From NCBI RefSeq assembly GCF_027105055.1, contig NZ_CP114264.1, forward strand, positions 620,001 to 684,000: 64,000 nt of DNA. The letters run 5' to 3'. Made by a program: the position numbers and the translations under genes. Shown piece by piece: positions 55,592-64,000 of this stretch. The DNA comes from Acinetobacter sp. TR3 (GTDB taxonomy: Bacteria; Pseudomonadota; Gammaproteobacteria; Pseudomonadales; Moraxellaceae). The stretch's first letter is position 1. Each line of letters begins with the position of its first letter. The notes beneath the pieces were generated by a model that was given only the letters and a program-made list of their open reading frames with translations, was not told the origin of the DNA and did no database searches.

Positions 55592-57610
55592 ATGGCGAAA
55601 AAAATGTTGAAACGATCGACACTATGTCTGTTATCTATGGCGATCACAGGGATGAGTCAAGGCGTGTGGGCAGTAAGCACATCTGCTGTTTTACCTATTT
55701 TTAAACTGAATTACAGTGCAGAATGGTGCGATGCTAATTTACACAAGTTACAACAGCGTATTTCTCAATTAGAACAACAATCCATTCAACCGCAATCGAC
55801 AGCTGCACCTGTTCTAGCTGAATGGGATCAATTGATGGCAAGCTTTGAGGATTTTTCTGGGCCAATTAGCTTATATAGCAATGTGCATCCCGATGCGAAA
55901 TTTCGTAAGGCTGCTGATGATTGTGAAGTAAAAATCAATCAGTTGCAGACTGAAATTTATCAGAACCCAAAATTGTATCAACGAATTAAAAATACCAAAA
56001 CAACAGATCCAATTGATCGTAAATATCGTCAAGATATTCTTGATCAATTTGAAGATACAGGGGTGCAGCTTGCGCCTGAAAAACGAGCACGTTTAAAACA
56101 TATATTGGATGAACTCACCAAACTTTCGCAAGAGTTCTCTCGTAATGTCCGCGACAATCCTGAAAAATTAGAATTCACACCAGCCGAATTAAAGGGACTA
56201 CCTGAAAGTTATATTTCAGGCTTAAAGAAAAATGATAAAGGCAATTATTTATTGGGTTTTGAATATCCTGAATATCAACCATTTATGGAACTTTCAGACA
56301 GTGATGATGCAAGAAAACGTTATCAAACGGCATTTACACGTCGTGGTACAGAAAAGAATTTAGTCCTGCTTAAACAGATTGTTGACTTACGTTATGAATT
56401 AGCACAGCTATTTGGTCAGCCAAGTTATGCAGACTGGGCATTAAAGAAACGCATGGCGAAAACACCAAAAACAGTGAATAACTTCTTAGCAGATGTTCAT
56501 AAAGTCGTGGCACCTTTAGAGCAAAAAGAGGTGCAGCAGTTACGTGTATTTAAAGCTAAAACCCTAAATATTTCTTTGGAAAAAGCTGAAATTAACCGTT
56601 GGAATGTGGGGTATTGGAGCGAAAAACTACGCAAGGACAAATACCAGATTGACCAAGAAAAACTGCGTGATTATTTCCCAACACTCGCCGCACAGAAATG
56701 GTTATTTGCAATTTCCGAGAATTTGTATGGTATTCAGTTTAAAGCCGCTAAAGTGGATACGTGGCAACAAGAAGTTGAATATTACGATGTTGTAGACCAA
56801 AAAACAGGTGAGATATTGGGTAGCTTATATATGGATAAGTTCCCACGTGAAGGTAAATATGGTCATGCAGCAGTATGGGGCGTATATGGGGGCAGTACGC
56901 TGAGTAAACGTAAACCAATTTCAGTATTAGTGACTAATTTTAATCGTAAAGGTTTAAACAGCAATGAGCTTGAAACTTTTGTGCATGAGTTTGGGCATGC
57001 TTTACATGGAATTTTGTCAAAAACCCGCTATTCGGGTCAGTCAGGAACATCAGTAGAGCGTGATTTTGTTGAAGCACCATCGCAAATGTATGAAGAATGG
57101 GCGCGCCGTAAAGAAACTTTATCTAAAGTCGCTGACTATTGTGATCCTGCTTGTCCGAGAGTGGATGATGCACTGATTGCACGTTTAAAAGCTGTGCATA
57201 ATTATGGACGTGGATTAGGGTATGCACGCCAAACGCTTTATGCACAATATGATATGGCATTGCATGTCGCTGATGCACTAAGTGTACAGCCAATGGATGT
57301 GTGGAAAAAAATGGAATCCGCAACCGCTCTAGGCTATGTGCCGAATACTGAATTTCCTGGGCAGTTTGGACATCTGATGGGCTATCAAGCGGGCTACTAT
57401 GGTTATATGTGGTCTGAAGTATTGGCTCTGGATATGTTGTCTGCTTTCGGTGATAACTTGAATAATCCAGAAGTGGGTCAGCGTTACCGCCAAACGATTT
57501 TATCTCAAGGCAGCCAAAAGAATGCAGCTCAACTGGTCAAAGATTTCTTAGGCAGAGAACCGGATAACAAAGCTTTCTTGAGTGAAATTACAGGTCAACG
57601 GGTCAAATAA
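55592..57610 (+). CDS. Periplasmic M3-family metallopeptidase
   Basis: Zinc oligopeptidase of the M3 (thimet/Dcp/PrlC) family, 672 residues from ATG 55592, which follows GGAGAGA. A TTG at 55580 would add four residues. A signal peptide (LKRSTLCLLSMAITGMSQGV, cut near WAVS) makes it periplasmic. The zinc site is FVHEFGHALHGIL, with the third ligand in ERDFVEAPSQMYEEWARR, as usual for M3. Family blocks LGSLYMDKFPREGKYGHAA and YYGYMWSEVLALDMLSAF are present. Lying between the binding proteins and the permeases, it probably trims peptides before import. Confidence 0.92.
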   Translation: MAKKMLKRSTLCLLSMAITGMSQGVWAVSTSAVLPIFKLNYSAEWCDANLHKLQQRISQLEQQSIQPQSTAAPVLAEWDQLMASFEDFSGPISLYSNVHPDAKFRKAADDCEVKINQLQTEIYQNPKLYQRIKNTKTTDPIDRKYRQDILDQFEDTGVQLAPEKRARLKHILDELTKLSQEFSRNVRDNPEKLEFTPAELKGLPESYISGLKKNDKGNYLLGFEYPEYQPFMELSDSDDARKRYQTAFTRRGTEKNLVLLKQIVDLRYELAQLFGQPSYADWALKKRMAKTPKTVNNFLADVHKVVAPLEQKEVQQLRVFKAKTLNISLEKAEINRWNVGYWSEKLRKDKYQIDQEKLRDYFPTLAAQKWLFAISENLYGIQFKAAKVDTWQQEVEYYDVVDQKTGEILGSLYMDKFPREGKYGHAAVWGVYGGSTLSKRKPISVLVTNFNRKGLNSNELETFVHEFGHALHGILSKTRYSGQSGTSVERDFVEAPSQMYEEWARRKETLSKVADYCDPACPRVDDALIARLKAVHNYGRGLGYARQTLYAQYDMALHVADALSVQPMDVWKKMESATALGYVPNTEFPGQFGHLMGYQAGYYGYMWSEVLALDMLSAFGDNLNNPEVGQRYRQTILSQGSQKNAAQLVKDFLGREPDNKAFLSEITGQRVK

Positions 57611-57622
57611 GGATGTGCCATT

Positions 57623-58561
57623 ATGCTTGCTTATGTCGTGCGTAGACTATGGCAAATGATCCCGACCATGTTGGGCGTCATTCTGCTGATTTTCTTCTTG
57701 TTTAACTGGGTGGGGGGAGATCCTGCATATATTTTGGCAGGGAAAATGTCTAGCCCAGAGCAAATCGAAAACATCCGTAAACAATTGGGCGTTGATCAGC
57801 CCTATTATGTGCAGCTGTGGATTTTTATTAAACAGATTCTGACTTTCGATTATGGTGCGAGTTGGAGTACGGGAGAGCCTGTATCACAGATTATCCTGAC
57901 CCGTTTAGGGCCTTCACTGACTTTATTGATTCCACTGACGATTTTACAAACCGTGATTTCAATTATCCTTGCTTTAGCGGTTGCTTCAGTTCGTGGATCA
58001 CTGACAGATCGTATGGTGATGATGCTGTGTACTATTGGCATGTCGATCAGTATTTTGGTGTATATCATCGTGTTCCAGTATGTGTTGGCATACCAACTCA
58101 GTTGGTTCCCCGTACAAGGCTGGAGTGATCAGTTTAGTCAAAACTTATTCCAATATTCTTTGCTACCTATCTTAATCATGTTGGTGGTGAGCATTGCCCC
58201 AACGCTACGTTTATATCGAAGCTTCGTCCTAGATGAAATTAACCAAGATTATGTGCGGACTGCGCGTGCCAAAGGTGTGGGGGAGTCTCGGGTACTGAGT
58301 GTGCATGTGTTGCGTAATGCATCGATTCCAATTGTCACTGAAGTGATGGCTAGTCTGCCTGCCTTACTGATTGGTGCTTTCCTGATTGAGCGATTCTTTG
58401 GTATTCCGGGTATCGGGCGTGAAATTATTATTGCGGTTGAGCGTAGTGATTTTCCTGTAATTAAAGCGATTACCGTATATATCGCTGTTGTGACTATGAT
58501 TTTTAACTTGATCGCCGATCTGATTTATAAGCTCCTCGATCCTCGCGTACAGTTGAAATAG
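57623..58561 (+). CDS. Peptide ABC transporter permease (DppB/YejB type)
   Basis: Inner-membrane channel subunit of 312 residues, BPD family with six membrane helices. Typical features: N-terminal VVRRLWQMIPTMLGVILLIF, LGVDQPYYVQLWIFIKQIL, and the ATPase-contact EAA loop DYVRTARAKGVGESRVLSVH, then the ending TRIP-like LIADLIYKLLDPRVQLK. It follows the M3 peptidase by 12 bases and precedes the second permease by about 10. It pairs with the ATPase encoded at 59728. Confidence 0.93.
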   Translation: MLAYVVRRLWQMIPTMLGVILLIFFLFNWVGGDPAYILAGKMSSPEQIENIRKQLGVDQPYYVQLWIFIKQILTFDYGASWSTGEPVSQIILTRLGPSLTLLIPLTILQTVISIILALAVASVRGSLTDRMVMMLCTIGMSISILVYIIVFQYVLAYQLSWFPVQGWSDQFSQNLFQYSLLPILIMLVVSIAPTLRLYRSFVLDEINQDYVRTARAKGVGESRVLSVHVLRNASIPIVTEVMASLPALLIGAFLIERFFGIPGIGREIIIAVERSDFPVIKAITVYIAVVTMIFNLIADLIYKLLDPRVQLK

Positions 58562-58571
58562 GAGGATGACA

Positions 58572-59714
58572 ATGCTCAGTACAATTTTTAAAGGCAAATC
58601 CTCCTCAAGTGAATCTCCTGCATCAACAGGACTCTGGCAGTTGGCATTGAATCGATTGAAATCAGATCGAATCGCCGTGGTTTCTTTCTTGGTGGTGCTG
58701 TTTTATTTCATCTTGCTCGCGTTATCAATGACAGGCGTGATTGCTTCCAATTGGAATAAAGAAGTCGCCGTCAGCTACGCGCCACCAACATTTTTAGGGG
58801 TGGATACTGAGTCAGATCAAATGAAAGACAGTAGCCAGAAGATAGCGGCATTACCTGAAAATCCAGTTGATCCATTGAAAGATGTGATTCAACAGCTCAA
58901 TGCCGAAATTCAGGCTGAACAACAAGGTAACTCAGTCATTGATAATTATGGTGTGGTTGATCCTTTAGCAGAGGATATGCTGCAAATTGATCAACAGCTT
59001 GGTGGGCATCTAATTGATCAAAAACAAGAGTTAAAAACCACGTTGCCTTTTGGGGCAGATAAGTGGGGGCAAGATGTGCTGCTCAAAACTATTAAAGGTG
59101 CTGAAACCTCAATTCTGGTCGGTTTGTTATCCGCTTTATTGGCGGTGGTGATTGGTACTTTTCTTGGCGCGATTGCAGGTTATTTTGGCGGTTGGATTGA
59201 TGATGTACTGAACTGGTTCTATAACATCTTCACTTCGATTCCTTATCTGCTATTAGTGCTCGCGATCGCTGCGGTACTCCAACAAAAAGGAATTTTGTCA
59301 ATTGTTTTGATTTTAGGTCTAACGGGTTGGACTGGGGTATTTCGTTTGGTTCGTGCTGAATATATGAAGCACAAATCGCGTGAATATGTGCTTGCCGCAA
59401 AAGCCATTGGTGTTAGCCATTTACGCCGTATGTTTGTGCATATTTTTCCGAATGTCAGTCATATCGCGTTGGTTCAAATTTCGATTCTGGTGGTGTCATT
59501 CATTAAGTCTGAAGTGATTCTGAGCTTCCTTGGTTTTGGTGTTCCTGTTGGTGTGGTGTCATGGGGCAGTATGTTGAATGAAGCACAAAGTGAATTGATT
59601 TTGGGCAAATGGTGGCAACTGGCTGCGGCATCGATTGCAATGGCTATTCTGGTCACAGCATTCTCCATGTTTACTGATGCATTGCGCGATGCTTTAGATC
59701 CTAAGTTGAAATAG
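58572..59714 (+). CDS. Peptide ABC transporter permease (DppC/YejE type) with insert
   Basis: Second permease, 380 residues, against about 300-340 for most family members. GGAGG at 58561-58565 favours ATG 58572 over ATG 58566. After the first helix (VVLFYFILLALSMTGVI) comes PPTFLGVDTESDQMKD, then about 90 mostly polar, Gln/Asp-rich residues, and only then the normal PFGADKWGQDVLLKTIKGAE. The EAA loop is EYVLAAKAIGVSHLRRMFVH, and the protein ends DALRDALDPKLK. The extended periplasmic loop may contact the binding proteins, which is inference. Confidence 0.92.
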   Translation: MLSTIFKGKSSSSESPASTGLWQLALNRLKSDRIAVVSFLVVLFYFILLALSMTGVIASNWNKEVAVSYAPPTFLGVDTESDQMKDSSQKIAALPENPVDPLKDVIQQLNAEIQAEQQGNSVIDNYGVVDPLAEDMLQIDQQLGGHLIDQKQELKTTLPFGADKWGQDVLLKTIKGAETSILVGLLSALLAVVIGTFLGAIAGYFGGWIDDVLNWFYNIFTSIPYLLLVLAIAAVLQQKGILSIVLILGLTGWTGVFRLVRAEYMKHKSREYVLAAKAIGVSHLRRMFVHIFPNVSHIALVQISILVVSFIKSEVILSFLGFGVPVGVVSWGSMLNEAQSELILGKWWQLAAASIAMAILVTAFSMFTDALRDALDPKLK

Positions 59715-59727
59715 CGGAGAGAAAAAT

Positions 59728-61461
59728 ATGCAACATCAAAATGAAACACCGCTATTACAAGTAGACGATCTTCAGATCAGCTTTAAAGGCGAAAATAAAC
59801 AATGGATCGAAACTGTTAAAGGCATTTCATTTTCAATTCCAAAAAATAAAACTGTGGCACTGGTTGGTGAGTCGGGCAGTGGTAAGTCTGTGACTTCATT
59901 GGCGGTGATGGGTTTATTACCGAAAGGACAAAGTCAAATTGCAGCGCAAAGTCGTATTACTTTTGAGGGTAAGGATTTACTGAATTTATCTGCAAAAGAA
60001 ATTCGGAAAATCTGTGGTAAGGAAATTGCCATGATTTTCCAAGAGCCGATGTCCTCGTTGAATCCTGTCTTTACAGTGGGAGATCAAATTGCCGAAGTGC
60101 TGTGCATTCATTTGGGCATGGGACGCAAGCAAGCCAGAATACGAGTGCTTGAGTTACTTCGAGAAGTCGGTATCCCTGCACCTGAAACAAAAATAGATGC
60201 TTATCCAAGCCAGCTTTCTGGTGGTCAGCAGCAACGGGTTATGATTGCGATGGCAATCGCCTGTGAACCAAAATTATTGATTGCGGATGAACCGACCACG
60301 GCATTAGATGTCACCATTCAAAAGCAGATCATTGATTTATTAGAATCCTTACGTCAACGTCATCAAATGTCGATGCTTTTTATTACCCATGATCTAGCAC
60401 TGGTTGGCGAAATTGCTGATGAAGTGATCGTGATGCGTCATGGTGAAATCCGTGAATGTGGCGCTGTTGAACAAGTGCTGGAACAGCCGAAAGATGTGTA
60501 TACCCGTGCTTTGTTGCACTGCCGACCACAACTTTCAACACGTCCATACCGTTTACCTGTGACCAGTGATTTTATGAAGCAGGACGAAAATGGACAACTG
60601 ATTGAATCAACCCATTTGTCCGAATTAAATCTGAAACAGCGTGTCCGTGGTTTGTCTGGTGATGAGCCGATTGTGCTTGATGTTAAAGATCTGAAAAAGT
60701 CGTTTTATAGCCGTAAAGGTTTATGGGGGCGAGAGGAATTTCAGGCCGTAAAAGGCGTGTCCTTCCAACTGGCTAAAGGCAAAACCCTTGGTCTCGTTGG
60801 CGAGTCAGGTTCAGGTAAAACCACGATTGGTTTATTGCTGATGCGTTTACATGAGGCGACGGGCGGGCAAGCCTTGATTGGTGGAAAAGATATTCTTGCC
60901 ATGACTGAGAAAGAATTTTCACGGTATCAGCGTAAGATTCAAATTATTTTCCAGAACCCTTATGCTTCACTCAATCCACGCTTTACCATCGGGCAGATTT
61001 TATTGGAGCCAATGCGAATTCATGGTATTGGTCAAAATGATGTCGAGCGTAAAAAGATGGCATTGGAACTGTTAGAACGAGTCAGTTTGCCTGCGCAAGC
61101 CTATGATCGTTATCCACATGAATTTTCAGGTGGTCAGCGACAACGGATTGCCATCGCACGCTGTCTGACTTTAAAACCTGAGATTTTGATCTGTGATGAA
61201 TCCGTTTCTGCTTTGGATGTTTCGGTGCAGGCGCAAGTTTTGAATTTATTGCAGGACCTACAGGATGAATTTGGTTTGAGTTATATCTTTATTTCGCATG
61301 ATTTATCTGTAGTGAAATATATTTCTGATCAGGTGATGGTGATGAATCATGGGGAATTGGTTGAAATTGCCAATTCAGATGAGTTGTATTTACATCCACA
61401 ACATGAATATACCAAGAAACTGCTGAATGCCATTCCGCAGGGAGTAAGCCATCATCATTAA
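59728..61461 (+). CDS. Peptide ABC transporter ATPase with two domains (YejF/GsiA type)
   Basis: Fused ATPase of 577 residues carrying both nucleotide-binding domains of the importer, as in YejF or GsiA. Domain 1: Walker A GESGSGKSVTSLAVMG, signature QLSGGQQQRVMIAMA, Walker B LLIADEPTTALDVT. Domain 2: GESGSGKTTIGLLLMRL, FSGGQRQRIAIARC and ILICDESVSALDVSVQAQ. The Met/Pro C-terminal oligopeptide block appears in weak form, LLHCRPQLSTRPYRLPV, between the domains. It ends in Ser-His-His-His. It is the last gene of the operon, followed by a strong terminator. Confidence 0.94.
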   Translation: MQHQNETPLLQVDDLQISFKGENKQWIETVKGISFSIPKNKTVALVGESGSGKSVTSLAVMGLLPKGQSQIAAQSRITFEGKDLLNLSAKEIRKICGKEIAMIFQEPMSSLNPVFTVGDQIAEVLCIHLGMGRKQARIRVLELLREVGIPAPETKIDAYPSQLSGGQQQRVMIAMAIACEPKLLIADEPTTALDVTIQKQIIDLLESLRQRHQMSMLFITHDLALVGEIADEVIVMRHGEIRECGAVEQVLEQPKDVYTRALLHCRPQLSTRPYRLPVTSDFMKQDENGQLIESTHLSELNLKQRVRGLSGDEPIVLDVKDLKKSFYSRKGLWGREEFQAVKGVSFQLAKGKTLGLVGESGSGKTTIGLLLMRLHEATGGQALIGGKDILAMTEKEFSRYQRKIQIIFQNPYASLNPRFTIGQILLEPMRIHGIGQNDVERKKMALELLERVSLPAQAYDRYPHEFSGGQRQRIAIARCLTLKPEILICDESVSALDVSVQAQVLNLLQDLQDEFGLSYIFISHDLSVVKYISDQVMVMNHGELVEIANSDELYLHPQHEYTKKLLNAIPQGVSHHH

Positions 61462-61474
61462 AATTCAAGCATAA

Positions 61475-61502
61475 AAAAACGCTCTAATCAGAGCGTTTTT
61501 TC
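61475..61502. terminator. Bidirectional terminator after peptide-import operon
   Basis: AAAAACGCTCT / AGAGCGTTTTT is a perfect 11-bp stem with loop AATC and T runs on both strands. It lies between the ABC ATPase gene and the convergent rluB. Confidence 0.9.
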
Positions 61503-61518
61503 ATTTTAAAGCCAAGAA

Positions 61519-62469
61519 TTAGAACTTCTTAAAGCCTTTATTAAAACCAATGGTTTTACGACCATTGTTATTGTTGCCATTACCGCTTGGACGTTGCTGT
61601 TGCTGTGATTGATTTTGCTCATCGTCACGGCGTTGTTGACGTAAATAACCACCACGACGTGCAGTCAATGGTTTTTCTGCCATTTTTTCAGTACGACGTT
61701 TTGCCATACCAAATAAGCCAGTACCTTGACGTGGTTTTAATTCCACTGATTTCGCTAAGTTGTCGATATCAGTTTTATCTAATTCCATCCAACGACCTGT
61801 ACGTAATTCACGTGGCAAAATGACAGTGCCATAACGGGTACGTAACAAGCGACTTACTTTTAAGCTTTGTGATTCAAAGATACGACGTACTTCGCGATTA
61901 CGACCTTCTTTAACCACAACTTGATACCAACGGTTGATACCTTCACCGCCAATTTCAGAGAATGATTCGAATTTGGCTGGACCATCTTCAAGCTCAACAC
62001 CTTTCAGCATGTTATTGCGAATTTGTGGCGTGACTTCACCCATTACACGAACCGCATATTCACGCTCAACTTCGTTTGAAGGGTGCATTAAACGATTCGC
62101 AAGTTCACCATCATTCGTGAATAACAATAAACCAGTACTGTTAATATCCAGACGCCCTACCATCACCCAACGATCATTGGCGATTTGTGGTAAATGATCA
62201 AATACAGTTGGACGTTTCTCAGGATCATTGCGTGAGCAAATTTCACCCTCTGGTTTATAGTAAATGAGAACACGGCGGCGAATTTCATCTTCAATCTGAA
62301 ACTGAACTTTACGACCATCGATACGGAGTTCATCTGTAGGTTCAATACGTTCACCCACTTGAGCAATTTTCCCATTGATACTGACGCGACCAGCAGCAAT
62401 GACTTCCTCCATATAGCGACGTGAGCCTAACCCGACTCTCGCTAAAACCTTTTGTAATTTTTCACTCAT
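61519..62469 (-). CDS. rluB: 23S rRNA pseudouridine(2605) synthase RluB
   Basis: Converts U2605 of 23S rRNA to pseudouridine. The 316 residues comprise an S4 RNA-binding domain (SEKLQKVLARVGLGSRRYME; RVSINGKIAQVGERIEPTDE), a RsuA-type catalytic core with the active Asp in VMVGRLDINSTGLLLFTNDG, and a low-complexity tail rich in Gln, Asn and Arg (DDEQNQSQQQQRPSGNGNNN) ending GFNKGFKKF. The basic tail is common in RluB and may help hold rRNA. It is the third gene of scpA-scpB-rluB, 40 bases after scpB. Confidence 0.95.
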   Translation of the reverse strand: MSEKLQKVLARVGLGSRRYMEEVIAAGRVSINGKIAQVGERIEPTDELRIDGRKVQFQIEDEIRRRVLIYYKPEGEICSRNDPEKRPTVFDHLPQIANDRWVMVGRLDINSTGLLLFTNDGELANRLMHPSNEVEREYAVRVMGEVTPQIRNNMLKGVELEDGPAKFESFSEIGGEGINRWYQVVVKEGRNREVRRIFESQSLKVSRLLRTRYGTVILPRELRTGRWMELDKTDIDNLAKSVELKPRQGTGLFGMAKRRTEKMAEKPLTARRGGYLRQQRRDDEQNQSQQQQRPSGNGNNNNGRKTIGFNKGFKKF

Positions 62470-62509
62470 GACAGCACAACCTTAGACATAATGATCAACA
62501 GTTCACCTC

Positions 62510-63109
62510 TCAAGACTTCGGTGCATGTGCATCGAGTGTCATGAATGCTTCCTTGGCGTTCTGCAGGGGAGGCAATTGACCTAGCGAAGCTAAACCAAAT
62601 GCATTTAAAAATTGGGGCGTTGTGACTAACAACGCAGGTCTTCCAGGTAGATCTCTAAAACCAGATTCTTTGATCCAGTTCCAGTCAAATAAGTTTCTCA
62701 AGATCTGACTATTATTCGATACACCACGAATCTGTTCAATATCAGCACGTGTAACGGGCTGATGGTATGCAATCACTGCGACTGTTTCGAGTAGCGAGGG
62801 CGATAATTTGGTTGGGCGTTCTGGCCAAACCTGCGCAATAATATTGCGATACTTTGCTCGCACCTGAAAACGGAACCCTTGAGCCGTCTCAATTAACTCA
62901 ATTGAACGGCCATGTTGCAACATCGCAAGTTGCTGCAAAAAATGACGTAATTGTTGTTTATTATATTGGTTTTGAAATGCTTCTTTTAGTCGTGCAAGTG
63001 AAACTGGTGAGTCACTGGCGAACAAAATTGCTTCAATCTGTAATAAGACATCGTGATGAATATCTTCAAGTGACATTCCTTCATTGGTGTCAAATGGATC
63101 TAAACTCAT
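62510..63109 (-). CDS. scpB: Segregation and condensation protein B
   Basis: Winged-helix subunit of the SMC condensin complex, 199 residues. The two winged helices appear as LLQIEAILFASDSPVSLARL near the N-terminus and LLETVAVIAYHQPVTRADIE, with EQIRGVSNNSQILRNLF following. It ends PPLQNAKEAFMTLDAHAPKS. The ATG overlaps the scpA stop by four bases. Its partner SMC is encoded 28 kb to the left at 30093 in this window. Confidence 0.94.
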   Translation of the reverse strand: MSLDPFDTNEGMSLEDIHHDVLLQIEAILFASDSPVSLARLKEAFQNQYNKQQLRHFLQQLAMLQHGRSIELIETAQGFRFQVRAKYRNIIAQVWPERPTKLSPSLLETVAVIAYHQPVTRADIEQIRGVSNNSQILRNLFDWNWIKESGFRDLPGRPALLVTTPQFLNAFGLASLGQLPPLQNAKEAFMTLDAHAPKS

Positions 63110-63900
63110 GCTGCAATGCCTTGAACTGTTAAAGGAGCTTCAATACCTGTATGGATGATTTGAATTTTTTGCTGGCGCGTGAGTTCAAGCACTGCCATAA
63201 AAGTCACCACCATGCCCATACGACCTTGCATAGGATTTAATAATTCCATAAAACTTAATGCTTGACCTGATGCAAGTTGGCTTTCAATAAATGCTATACG
63301 TTCTTCGAGCAGTACTGGTTCCTGCGCAACAATATGTGTAATCGGTTCTGGACGATTAAACACACAAAATAGTGCATCACGTAAGGCATCGACATCATAA
63401 CCTTCATAAATTGGAGCAATATGTCCAATACTTACATTGGCACTAAAAGTATCTCTTTCAAAGATTGGCATTTGCCCCAATCGTTCAGCCGCTTGCTTAA
63501 TACGGAGGTATGTTTCTAAACGATCAATCAAATCTTGTTTAGGATCTTTTTCAAATTGATCAACTATAATTGGTTTTGGAAGCAATAATCGTGATTTCAA
63601 ATCAGCGAGTAGTGCTGCCATCACCATATAATCTGCAGTTAATTCGATATTCAAAGACTTCATACTATCCATATAGGATAGATACTGTGTTGCGATTGGA
63701 GAGATATCGAGTTGTAAAAGATCAAAGCCATTTTTCTGAATCAAATAAATCAGAAAGTCTAATGGTCCTTCAAACTGCTCCAGTAAAATTTCAAATGCGG
63801 CAGGTGGAATGTACAAATCTTCAGGTATGACTTCTTGCCACTCGTCAAGCACACGAATGGAAGGAATTAATTCCAAGGTCGAAGGAAGAATTTGATTCAT
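63106..63900 (-). CDS. scpA: Segregation and condensation protein A
   Basis: Kleisin subunit that bridges the SMC heads and binds ScpB, 264 residues. The N-terminal signature is FEILLEQFEGPLDFLIYLIQ, then DLLQLDISPIATQYLSYMDS and AADYMVMAALLADLKSRLLL-type text (seen as LTADYMVMAALLADLKSRLL). The C-terminal winged helix has TFMAVLELTRQQKIQIIHTG. It is the first gene of scpA-scpB-rluB; about 100 bases of upstream sequence are visible, with no clear promoter. Confidence 0.94.
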   Translation of the reverse strand: MNQILPSTLELIPSIRVLDEWQEVIPEDLYIPPAAFEILLEQFEGPLDFLIYLIQKNGFDLLQLDISPIATQYLSYMDSMKSLNIELTADYMVMAALLADLKSRLLLPKPIIVDQFEKDPKQDLIDRLETYLRIKQAAERLGQMPIFERDTFSANVSIGHIAPIYEGYDVDALRDALFCVFNRPEPITHIVAQEPVLLEERIAFIESQLASGQALSFMELLNPMQGRMGMVVTFMAVLELTRQQKIQIIHTGIEAPLTVQGIAA

Positions 63901-64000
63901 TACCGTTTATAAGCCACGCGAATTTTCAAAAGCATGAAAGGATGATTTTTTTGTGTTCAAGAAAGTGACACATGCTACAAGCAAGCCTATTCTAATCGAA

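Overview
The window is AT-rich chromosomal DNA of a gammaproteobacterium, most likely an Acinetobacter species. The pointers are gene content and order: smc-zipA-ligA, adjacent birA and coaX with a BirA lacking a DNA-binding domain, bioAFCD near bioH, two LysE-type exporters, and a cluster of secreted proteins carrying the short 'LDDxxLxxVxGQxG' motif known from Acinetobacter Fil-type and DUF6160 proteins. This assignment rests on recognition, not on a search. I see no rRNA, tRNA, CRISPR array, prophage or complete insertion sequence.

Layout. 1-12 kb: the end of an oleate hydratase, two LysE-family exporters, a periplasmic metallo-beta-lactamase-fold hydrolase, metG, a GNAT acetyltransferase, a LEA-like hydrophilin, the Fe-S carrier apbC/mrp, a DUF2062 membrane protein and dcd. 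12.2-20.9 kb: five consecutive genes for secreted proteins sharing one N-terminal motif and a strict pattern of close cysteine pairs; this is the most novel-looking block. 21-29 kb: dusC, ypjD, ffh, a decayed serine hydrolase split by a 92-bp MITE-like element, coaX, birA, a TauE/SafE permease, and a small GTPase paired with an unrecognised protein. 29.4-37.2 kb: a GntR regulator, smc, zipA, ligA and a DUF6155 protein. 37.3-45.8 kb: a reductase, a bacterioferritin, a periplasmic peroxiredoxin, bioH and bioAFCD, the last flanked by two copies of a hairpin repeat. 45.9-61.5 kb: a large divergon. A TonB-dependent receptor with its own tonB-exbB-exbD-exbD runs left. Two peptide-binding proteins, a periplasmic M3 peptidase and a Yej/Dpp-type ABC importer run right. 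61.5-64 kb: rluB, scpB and scpA.

How the genes work together. The divergon could form a complete route for a peptide or peptide-like ligand: energised outer-membrane entry, periplasmic capture and trimming, then ABC import. The biotin genes cover late pimelate processing (bioC, bioH) and ring assembly up to dethiobiotin (bioF, bioA, bioD); bioB is not in the window, and birA attaches the product. smc, scpA and scpB are all present, although smc lies 28 kb from scpAB.

Small-scale structure matters here. Palindromic inserts have been accommodated in frame inside smc (near the hinge) and bioC. The MITE-like element has a TA duplication, and removing it restores the reading frame of its host gene.
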